Below, piece after piece: positions 19,423-31,200 of a stretch of DNA of 64,000 bases. The stretch is from NCBI GenBank assembly GCA_030522415.1, contig CM060124.1, positions 30,254,754-30,318,753 of the forward strand, written 5' to 3'. Numbering within the stretch: position 1 is the stretch's first letter; each line of letters starts with the position of its first letter. The notes under the pieces are model-generated. The model did no database searches and was not told the DNA's origin. It saw only the letters and a list, made by a program, of their open reading frames with translations. This stretch comes from Channallabes apus (lineage: Eukaryota; Chordata; Actinopteri; Siluriformes; Clariidae). Position numbers and translations under genes: made by a program.

Positions 19423-22307
19423 TTACCCTTTGCTCTTTGCTTTATTTTGGACAGATGCGTAAGTCACTTCCTCCTTGTTCAGCATTTCTTCATCAGAATT
19501 TTGATAAACTTGGTGTAACTGTGGCTTTGTCTGTAAAAACACAACACACACATCACCAGTTTTAATGTGGAAACATGAGGAACCCTCGACTGTCTAAAAA
19601 GCACAAATACAGTGGCTTGCAAAAGTATTCGGCCCCCTTGAACTTGTCCACATTTTGTCACATTACAGCCACAAACATGAATCAATTTTATTGGAATTCC
19701 ACGTGAAAGACCAATACAAAGTGGTGTACACGTGAGAAGTGGAACAAAAATCATACATGATTCCAAACATTTTTTACAAATAAATAACTGAAAAGTGGGG
19801 TGTGCGTAATTATACAGCCCCCTGAGTCAATACTTTGTAGAACCACCTTTTGCTGCAATTCCAGCTGCCAGTCTTTTAGGGTATGTCTCTACCAGCTTCG
19901 CACATCTAGAGACTGAAATCCTCGCCCATTCTTCTTTGCAAAACAGCTCCAGCTCAGTCAGATTAGATGGACAGTGTTTGTGAACAGCAGTTTTCAGATC
20001 TTGCCACAGATTCTCGATTGGATTTAGATCTGGACTTTGACGGGGCCATTCTAACACATGGATATGTTTTGTTTTAAATCATTCCATTGTTGCCCTGGCT
20101 TTATGTTTAGGGTCGTTGTCCTGCTGGAAGGTGAACCTCCGCTCCAGTCTCAAGTCTTTTGCAGACTCCAAGAGGTTTTCTTCCAAGATTGCCTTGTATT
20201 TGGCTCCATCCATCTTCCCATCAATTCTGACCAGCTTCCCTGTCCCTGCTGGAGAGAAGCACCCCCAGAGCATGATGCTGCCACCACCATATTTGACAGT
20301 GGGGATGGTGTGTTCAGAGTGATGTGCAGTGTTAGTTTTCTGCCACACATAGTGTTTTGCATTTTGGCCAAAAAGTTCCATTTTGGTCTCATCTGACCAG
20401 AGCACCTTCTTCCACATGTTTGCTGTGTCCCCCACATGGCTTGTGGCAAACTGCAAACTGGACTTCTTATGGTTTTCTGTTACCATTGGCTTTCTTCTTG
20501 CCACTCTTCCATAAAGGCCAACTTTGTGCAATGCATGACTAATAGTTGTCCTATGGACAGATTCCCCCACCTGAGCAGTAGATCTCTGCAGCTCGTCCAG
20601 AGTCACCATGGGCCTCTTGACTGCATTTCTGATCAGCGCTCTCCTTGTTCGGCCTGTGAGTTTAGGTGGACGGCCTTATTTTGGTAGGTTTATAGTTGTG
20701 CCATACTCCTTCCATTTCTGAATGATCGCTTGAACAGTGCTCCGTGGGATGTTCAAGGCTTTGGAAATCTTTTTCCAAACACATTTAACTATTAGTCAAA
20801 GATAACACAAGTAAACACAAAATGCAGTTTTTAAATGTGGGGTTTTATTATTAAGGGAGAAAATAAATCCAAACCTACATGGCCCTGTGTGAAAAAGTAA
20901 TTGCCCCCTGAACCTAATAACTGGTTGGGCCACCCTTAGCAGCAATAACTGCAATCAAGCGTTTGCGATAACTTGCAACGAGTCTTTTACAGCGCTCTGG
21001 AGGAATTTTGGCCCACTCATCTTTGCAGAATTGTTGTAATTCAGCTTTATTTGAGGGTTTTCTAGCATGAACCGCCTTTTTAAGGTCATGCCACAACATC
21101 TCAATAGGATTCAGGTCAGGACTTTGACTAGGCCACTCCAAAGTCTTCATTTTGTTTTTCTTCAGCCATTCAGAGGTGGATTTGCTGGTGTGTTTTGGGT
21201 CATTGTCCTGCTGCAGCACCCAAGATCGCTTCAGCTTGAGTTGACGAACAGATGGCCGGACATTCTCCTTCAGGATTTTTTGGTAGACAGTAGAATTCAT
21301 GGTTCCATCTATCACAGCAAGCCTTCCAGGTCCTGAAGCAGCAAAACAACCCCAGACCATCACACTACCACCACCATATTTTACTGTTGGTATGATGTTC
21401 TTTTTCTGAAATGCTGTGTTACTTTTACGCCAGATGTAACGGGACACGCACCTTCCAAAAAGTTCAACTTTTGTCTCGTCGGTCCACAAGGTATTTTCCC
21501 AAAAGTCTTGGCAATCATTGAGATGTTTTTTAGCAAAATTGAGACGAGCCTTAATGTTCTTTTTGCTTAAAAGTGGTTTGCGCCTTGGAAATCTGCCATG
21601 CAGGCCGTTTTTGCCCAGTCTCTTTCTTATGGTGGAGTCGTGAACACTGACCTTAATTGAGGCAAGTGAGGCCTGCAGTTCTTTAGATGTTGTCCTGGGG
21701 TCTTTTGTGGCCTCTCGGATGAGTCGTCTCTGCGCTCTTGGGGTAATTTCGGTCGGCCGGCCACTCCTGGGAAGGTTCACCACTGTTCCATGTTTTTGCC
21801 ATTTGTGGATAATGGCTCTCACTGTGGTTCGCTGGAGTCCCAAAGCTTTAGAAATGGCTTTATAACCTTTACCAGACTGATAGATCTCAATTACTTTTGT
21901 TCTCATTTGTTCCTGAATTTCTTTGGATCTTGGCATGATGTCTAGCTTTTGAGGTGCTTTTGGTCTACTTCTCTGTGTCAGGTAGCTCCTATTTAAGTGA
22001 TTTCTTGATTTCTTGTGGCAGTAATCAGGCCTGGGGGTGACTACAGAAATTGAACTCAGGTGTGATAAACCACAGTTAAGTTATTTTTTAACAAAGGGGG
22101 CAATCACTTTTTCACACAGGGCCATGTAGATTTGGAGTTTTTTTTCTCCCTTAATAACGTAAACCTTCATTTAAAAACTGCATTTTGTGTTCAATTATGT
22201 TATCTTTGACTAATAGTTAATAGTTTTTGATGAGCAGAAACATTTAAGTGTGACAAACATGCAAAAGAATAAGAAATCAGGGAGGGGGCAAATAGTTTTT
22301 CACACCA

Positions 22308-22365
<58 letters not shown>

Positions 22366-25212
22366 GTGTTTAATTAAATTCTTAAATCATCGTGTTCACC
22401 CATGCACTGAAAAAAAGAACTTGTAAGATTTACTTTGCACACATAGATTTTAAGTTAATTTTATTGCTCCAATATTAAGTAAAACTCACCCGTAATTGTC
22501 AGTTAAAATCTACTTAACAATTAAATTAACAATGAAAGAAATCAAGTAAAAGTTACATAATTATATTTAATGCACAAATTAGATTTATTTAAAATAATCA
22601 AGTAAAGTTAATTCATTGCTGTATCAGCAGGAACCTTGATTTTATGAAATTAAGGCTGAATCCCAATTCTATTTTCTACCCCTTGATTTCGCTTAGCCCT
22701 TCGTTTGAAGTGAGGTCCCAAAAAATCTTCGTTCGGAGGGCTATCTGGCCCTTCCCCTTCCCCCTACCCCTCCAATCAAAAGAGAAATGAGACACCCCTA
22801 CCCCTTCACGTGAACGCGCCAAACGGAGGGGTAGGGCTAAGTGTAGGGGTAAGCGGTAGAATTGGGATTCAGCCTAAGTAAATCTTACTATCATTTTGTT
22901 TTGTGAGATTTTCCCTTACTTGGTTTTATCAATTTATATTACTCCCTATAATAATATAAACATTGCTAATTTATGTTTTGGAAAGAAACTTAAGAAACTT
23001 ATAATTAAACAGTTTATTCACCAACATTACCAACTATTTGTGACATTCACAGTCTAGATACAGGTTGTCTTTTTAATAAAAGGGCATTCAGCTAAATTTT
23101 GCATCCATAGAAACAACTGCACGGCACCAGGGCCTAAAATTCTTGTTTTAAACAAAATTGTTTAAAATAATAATAAATAAAAAAATTAATAAAATACAGC
23201 ATTCATTTAGAAATAAAATACAGCAGAAAATACATTAAACAAACTGTAGAATAAATGTTAAAACTTAATAGCCCTCTGAAGCAGTGAAGTTGCAACATTC
23301 AAATTAGCACTCTGCACTAGTGCACTTAAAAGTATGCCATTGAAACCATAACGCATTAAAACATTTTAAGCTGAACATGTAAACACAACATGTAAAGACT
23401 TGTAGTCAAGCCATATCAAATGTTTTAAGATAACTTCATCTTTAAAGCTTGCACTTTTGGTGATAGCTTAATCCCATCAAGTTCTAGAAGAACTTTCTGA
23501 AAATAGCTCAAATGTGTAGCGCAGTGCTCGGAGCTATTGCCACATTCTTGCAAAATTTCCTCTCCTTCAAGGATTATGTATACACCAACCGGTTCTTCCC
23601 CTTCAACAGCACAGACGACAAGGATTTTAAGAAGGTGCATACTGGCATCACTTCGTCTGTCCCCCTGCATAAAATGTACAAGAAAATAAATAATTTATTT
23701 TGAGAAACAAAAAAAAAAATCTGAATTGCTTCAACCTGTGCTGACTTCATTTCACAGAGAAAAAAATAATAATAAAAATAATTGATAATAAAAAATGACC
23801 ATCACTTCATATACTTCAGATTGTTAAACTTGGGTTAAATTGCTTTAGCAATAATCTTGCATTACTAAAACATTGTAAAACATGGCATGAGATGGCTACA
23901 CTCCATAGATTACTCTGCACCTTTACAGTGTCAGGAAATCCTATGATGAATGCTGAGATTGTATTTAAAGGGTTAGTCCAAAGATGAAAATTCTTTCAAT
24001 AATTACTCAGATTTACATATTCATTTGCATTCATATGCTTCTGTCCAATACAACAAACACTATATTCAAGGTATTAATGTAAATATTGTATAATTAATAA
24101 GAAAACAATGCTTTACCAGGCAATCATCAAAGAGATCCTCTTCAGATTCATGTCTCATGTTTCATGTCAGAAACGCTTTGTTTCTGTGAAAATATTTACA
24201 TTGTATCATTACATAATCTTTTATTCGTACAATAACATTTAGGCATTTCTTCATCATTTGTAAGTTTTACGAAAATTACAAAAGAGGAAGGCATCAAGCA
24301 TGTCAAGCAGTGCTACTAACACAAAGTTTCTGACACCGTTAGAAAAATACAAGATAGATCAGCGAGGGATTAAGGAAAAAGTGAGAAGCAAGAATCATGT
24401 GTGGAAAGATTAAGCATGCAAGGTCACAGGATGACTCGACTTATTTTTATTGTCTGCAATGCGATTTAGACAAATTGGAGCTGCTGTCAATACTGTATGA
24501 ACATATGTACAGGTTCTTTACTCGTAACTCATTAATAAAGTTCGGGTTCAGAAAGAAAAAAGTTTATTGCTAGTGCTCTTTTACCATTTAATGCTTTAAC
24601 ACACACGACTCAGAAATGGCATCTCACTGGCGAGCCTTCTCTGAAAACGCCGTTTTCACGAGGTGTGGGGGTAAGAAACACGCATCTCGGTTTATTAATC
24701 CGCGCGCTCGGTTCGTTATTATTTTATTTATTTATTTATTTATTTATTTACCACAGGACCCATGGGGGCTCCGTAGGTTCAGGTTTTTACATGAAAACGG
24801 TGTTTTGTGAATCTCCACACTATTAAAAAATGAAATATTGCTAATTGTACATCCTGTAATTAAGATTAACATTAATTGGGAGTCATGAAAGCGAGAATCA
24901 CATCCAAAACAGAAAGGTAAACTTACCTCGAACACGACAAACTCCAGCTGCAGCCACGCCGTGTTGTACCTCCGTGATGATCCACAACCGACTGATCCAC
25001 AGCGCGGGCACAGCCTCTCCAAACACGCATGCGCGGTTTAATTTGGACACATTTTCGGCTTCAGTAGACACACAATACTTCAGACTGAAACACGACTGCC
25101 CCCTACAGGTAATGAAGGGCATTTTCACAGCTTCCCGCACGCAGCCGCGCAAAGCCGCGGCACGTCACGGGATCCCTTTTCTCGAAACGTGCGTTTTTAA
25201 TGCCGACATCTG

Positions 25213-25265
<53 letters not shown>

Positions 25266-28200
25266 GTGAATAACATGAATAACTATGTGTGTGGTGTCCT
25301 ATAATTGCTGTACCTGTGTGTTTGATGTTTAACCAGATGGTTTAATAGAACTGGATGTTTGAGTGGGTAAAAAAAGAGTATAGTGGTTATCACGAGTAGG
25401 CACTCTACCCTTGAGTTACATAAGTTACAAAGTATAACCTTAAATATATTTAGAATAACTCAGTATCACATCTATCATCACACAGCTAATGTACGTGAAA
25501 TAAAAGTAGTCCCGATGTCAGTACTTGCCCAGTCTTTTGCAGCTGTTTAAAACGTATGAATTATCTTCAAATATACAAAAAAAGCGAAAAGACACTCGAT
25601 TATTTTGCATAAGTTATCTGTTTAATTCACAAAGTTCGTAAAAACACTTTAAAACGAGAGAAAAACAGTTAAAATCCTTGCTCGCCTTCTCAGCGTTAGG
25701 TAGCGAGTGACCAGGGGAAACATACAGTAGGGACACTGAATTTCCTGGAACATCGGCCGTTTCATCGTCTTCATGTGTTGTTGTACTCTCCCTGCCGCTG
25801 GTTTTAACGAAAATTGTACTCAGCTTAGTACATTTGGCCGCATCAGTTTCTAGAGCTTTTTAGAGCAGTTTCTTATTTTTTTTTTTATTCTGGCCTTTTC
25901 AGCGCCACCATTGCAGTTTTTATTATCCATTTTTCATCTCTCGCATATCTCTTAACAACTGATTGAGCTGTCGGGGAGTCGAATAGTAATTACGTTATCA
26001 TTAACCTGCAGGCTGCATTCTGCTCATGGGGCTGCGAGAAAATCAATAAAAAGAGTGGAGCTGCGATAAAATAATGAATAAAAAGAGTGAGACTACTATG
26101 GTAAAAATAAATAAATAATAATCAAATAAATAAAATGTGCGACTGCTATGAGTGCAGGTAGCTGGGGACACCGGCCCTCGCGGCCAAAAAACGGACAAGC
26201 CCACCGGGAAATCTCCCGGTCCTCCCGATTAGCCAATCCGGGCCTGGCAGCTCCTGCGTCCATCTGCTCGCGCTGGCTCTTCTTTGATGTCCCTGGGTGG
26301 GGCACGTTCCATTTGCCCCACTTGCATGCCGCACTTCCGCGTTGTTGCGCGCGCATCATCTGAAGGGGAGGCCGCCTAACTAGTGAGCGAGGAGCGATAT
26401 TGACAGGTTGAAAAAACTATTGTCCTCAAAAATGTAACAGATGAGGACTCAGATTAATGTGCAAAAACGATATAATAAAAATATATAAGACTACATAGCC
26501 TTTATAAGACTCAACTGCACATTGCATATTTGCAAATATAATATAAAGCTAATATAATATTTAATTGCGAGAACCCGGGTCTACCGCATGGTAAACGAAT
26601 CGCCTATGATTAATGATTAATAGGAACAGCGCTGATTAAAACTATGTAGTAAATTAAAGAGGAGGATCACGATGCCGAATCGAAGTCTTGAGCCCAAACC
26701 ACATTTAAATTAAATGAACAAATATTATAATTAAAAAAACAATAGCCCACGTTTAGAAAATGTTTATAAATTCTTTGCAACATGTTTCGGCCCGGAGTTA
26801 TGCGCTGAGCACTTGGAGATTTCCTGAAGCTCCGAAATCGCTGGGGCATTTTTTGTAAATAGATGCTATCTTTAATAACTGATGGAGGTTTTGAGCTGTA
26901 TACACACGCATTTTTAAAGGGTTTAAAACGAATTAATAAGTCCGAGCAGATCTACATGAAAGGTGAGAAGTGGGATTACAGTAACTGAGCGTGCTGTCGC
27001 GTTGTATATAATATGAAGCACATATACACACATTCATCATGAAAGATCTGTTGTAAAACAAAATAAAATTCATGTTTGCATCAGCATTGAAAACAATATT
27101 GTTTTAGGCTAACTAATTATACACAATTCTTCGTTGTACTTTGTCCGGCTTTTAGATAAAGTCCTTCCATGCGCCATCTGGCGGAAATTCAGTGAAGCAC
27201 AACACATTTATTTAAATTCCCAAATATTGCTTATGGCAAGTCGCGGCATGCCGCTCGCTAAATTGAGGCATCTCGCGGGAAAACACGCGCAGTCTTAATG
27301 GCCACATCTGTAATAACATAAAGGGGGCCATAGGTAAGCATCTAGAGAAATTAAATTACATACTGTATCAAGCCTTCTCTGGCCTAGGAGGAAGGTCAGT
27401 AAGAGGAATGAACACGGAAACCCCACGGTTTAACATAGACACAGAAGCCTGAGGAAAATCTGTTTGAACACCAATGGAATTAATTTCATTGGTATGTGTA
27501 CTAACAGACATGTTTAAATCAGTCTGAGTACTCACACTTACAGTACTTTAAATCTAGGCTGTCTGTTAGATGGAGCGGGAGTGCTGGACGTGGCCCTCAC
27601 TGGCTGAAAAGAACAGTGAGGACTCTCAAAAGCCAAATGCCATCTCATAGATGGAGCAGGCTTAGATTGGTCCTTTCTAAAATAAGTAAGCCCTTTATTT
27701 CGTAGATACTGCATCAAAGATCCAGACAACTCGGAATCAGATCGGACAGGACTCACGGAGGCCGGATCCATAACAGGCTCAGTCGGGTTGTAGTCCTCAG
27801 AAGGAACACGATCTGAACTGTCCTGGCTGTCCGAATCATTCAAAGGGATGAAGTCATCAATGGAGAAGTCGCAGTTACCTATAAAATAGAATAAAGTGTT
27901 TAAAAACATTGAAATGGGTAAAATAAGTAATATAAATAAATATAACTAAAGGGAGATGCTTACCCATGGCTGGTCTTTTGAGAAATGAGGAATAAACCAA
28001 AAACAAACAAAGAAAAAGCCTCGAAAACAAGCGCCACCCCTATATTTTTTTATAAAAAGGTACGAAAAGTGTAAAGATAATGGAAAATAATTATTAATGA
28101 AAATTACGTTTAATGGAAAAATTAATAAGCATAGGAGGAGTCAGATGAGCATAAGGAGGAGTCAGATACGCGCAGGGAGGGGTTAAATGACAAGGTGTAA

Positions 28201-31200
28201 TTATAATGGAAAAATTAAGTAATAGAAACTGGATTATAATGGAATAAAATTCTGCTTTGGTCATCAGAATGAAATGTACAAGGGGAGGAGTCTGGGAAAT
28301 TCCCTGGGACTTCCCCTTCTCTCCAGAACTGTATAAAAGGAGCATGGTTTTCGCTGTGAAATTCAGTCTGACTTTGGCACTGCTCGTGATTTGATCTAGA
28401 GCATTGCTAAGCCTGGCTCACCTGGGTTCTTATTGCTGCAATAATAAACCTGACTTACTTCATCCAGCTCTGAGTGGCGTCTGAAATCTTCTTTAATTCT
28501 TCTTTAAATTCTCTTTGTAAGTAATTTGTTAACTGTTTGATATTTTAAATTCAGGCAACTTCAACAAGGTGAAAGAATTATCTCCCACAGGGGCTGAATA
28601 ATTATGCACACCCCACTTTGCAGTTATTTATTTGTAAATGTTTGATTTTGTATGATGACATGTATGATTTTTGTTCCACTTCTCACATGTACACCACTTT
28701 GTATTGGTTTCACATGGAATTTCAATAAAATTGATTCATGTTTGTGGCTGTAATGTGACAAAATGTGGAAAGGTTCAAGGGGGCCGAATACTTTTGCAAG
28801 CCACTGTAAATGCATTTAGGTTATTTTTAAACATAAGTCATTTAATTTCTCATCATGGTCCAAAATATTACATTATGAACATTAAAGTGTGTATTTCAAG
28901 TTTTAACAATTTATGTAAGTACTGTACTGTATTTAAGTCCACTGAAAAGGCATTTATGTGAAAAGCTCCTACCTGTGTTTTCTCTCCACTTTCCCTCCTG
29001 TTTTCTTCTGCAGCTTTAAACTTCCTCCTAATAGAAGCAGGAAAACACACAGTGCACATGGACATGCCCTAGAATACACACTGTGATCTCATACATCTCA
29101 TTTAAACAGAGTAAGGAACAATACTGTGTGTGTTAAATACTGCAGTAAACTCCACTTCAACTGTTACCAAGTGGAGCTAAAAATCTACAACTGAAACTGA
29201 ATCCTGAGACTCGATTAAAGTCCAACACAGGATGTGATTTTATTTCTCACTGTGTAGATTGTAATGTGTGGAAACATGCAGAGTTTTACCTCCTGTTGTA
29301 AATCACAGCTGCGATACAGAACACCATGAACATCAGTCCAGCTGTCACTAAAACAATCATCCAGATCCAACCATCAGGTTTTTCACTCACATTTTCGTCA
29401 GGTTGTAAGCTGTCACCTGTAAGCAACAAGTGTATTTCTCATGTGAATATTTAATTGAACACGAGTCACTTTATTTCCTTCAGTAATCACTCGAGACAGT
29501 CAGGAGTGATTGTGAGCAGACGGACTCACCCTCGACCTGAAGGCTGATCGTTTTAGATCCTGACGTCTCGTTGGTTTTCCAAGTGCAGGTGTAAATCCCA
29601 GAATCCCTCACGGTTAGAGCAGGAAAGTGAAGAACGGGTCCTGATGGATTTAACTGCTCGTTGTTCTTAGACCACACAAACTGTGAGGAACTGTGTGTGC
29701 AGCTCACATCACACGTCAGATTTAACGAGTCTCCTTGTTTAAGGGTTCCGTTTCCACTGAGCCTGATTAGTGACACCTTTAAATCTTTTACAGAGAGCAG
29801 GAAAGACTCCACGTCACTCAATCAGGATTTCACACACAGATAAACATGTGGTATTGAATAATAAACATCAGATAAATTAGATTTCTTGATTATATTAAAC
29901 CTGTATTCTAAGTTATTTAATGTAATCCTGTATTTAAGTAAAAGTTAATTATGAAATAATTAAAAATAAAATTTTACCTGCAGTTTGTAGGGTCACTCCA
30001 GGATCACCTGTGTATTTGTCCACATCAGTTATAAATCTGAATCTGTACTCTCCAGAATAACTGAACTGTACATTGTGGATTAACAAAGTGCAGTTTGATT
30101 TGTCGTCTCCAACGTACTCAAAGTCTGACTTGGTGTTTGATGAGCTGTTATAAACATATGGAGGTGTTTCACACTTAACTGTGTTTGAGTTCATTGAGCA
30201 CCAAAGCATTTGTGTCACCTTAATCTTGGGATTTGATGTTGGATAATAATAACTACAGGGAATGGAGACACTGAATCCTCTCACAGCACAGATCGACTTA
30301 TCAGGATAATTCACACCCCATCCACTGACCTGAGTGAGAACACCTGTGTAGAGAAATACATGGAGAATAAAGCAGACTGATAAAATTACGTGCCTTTATA
30401 TCTGTAAATATTCATATCTGTATCCATTTTTCCATTTCTGTTTATTAACCCTTTTTTTATACATAACATTATTTGCACCTCAGGGTAGATCATACACACA
30501 CACACACACACACTGCAATTATTTTGTGTTTTCAACCTAAAAACATATTTAAATAAAGCATACTGTATATATATGAGAACACCTGTGTAGAGAAATACAT
30601 GGAGAATAAAGGAGATTAACAGGAAATTTACAGTAAAGTTATACTGATGGTTTGTATTTTCTGTACTGTACATTGACACCCCTGATATCTGATTGGTCAT
30701 CAAGGCTACGACCCTAAAAAATTAATGTGCTATTACATCTAATCATCTGATTTCATTATATGTGTTATAAATAAATTACTCAAAACCACTTTCTCATGTC
30801 TACTTGATTTTAATTGCAATCATGCTGACACATTCTAACACATCAACTTCTGAAACACAATGACTACTTCTTCCCCATATCCAGGTGCCATTGTAAGGAC
30901 ATAATTTTATTCGCTTCAACTCTCAGCAAACATTTCACCTTCCACTCAAACACCTAACGCACAAGGTGTAAGCAAGACTAACTTATCTGCAGCTGCCGTT
31001 TGCCAAAAAATGGGGGTTGGGTGCTCTAATTCACCTGGGCTGGGGACCAACTCGGAGATGCTGTTCCCGCTGCTTGTGGCTAATAAAAGAGCCCCTCCGC
31101 TTTCACCTGATGAGTGCGGATTACAGTGCATACAAAAAGTATTCACAGCGCATCACTTTTTCCACATTTTATGTCACAGCCTTACTGTATTCTAAAATGG

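Noticed and set aside
26096..26363. Overlapping open frames on both strands of a GC-rich block
   Set aside because: Open on both strands because of composition; no motif or splice context.
19610..28806. One Tc1 element stretching from 19.6 to 28.8 kb
   Set aside because: The ends are from the same family and correctly oriented, but the DNA between includes a deleted junction and unrelated host-like sequence. Two separate remnants explain it as well.
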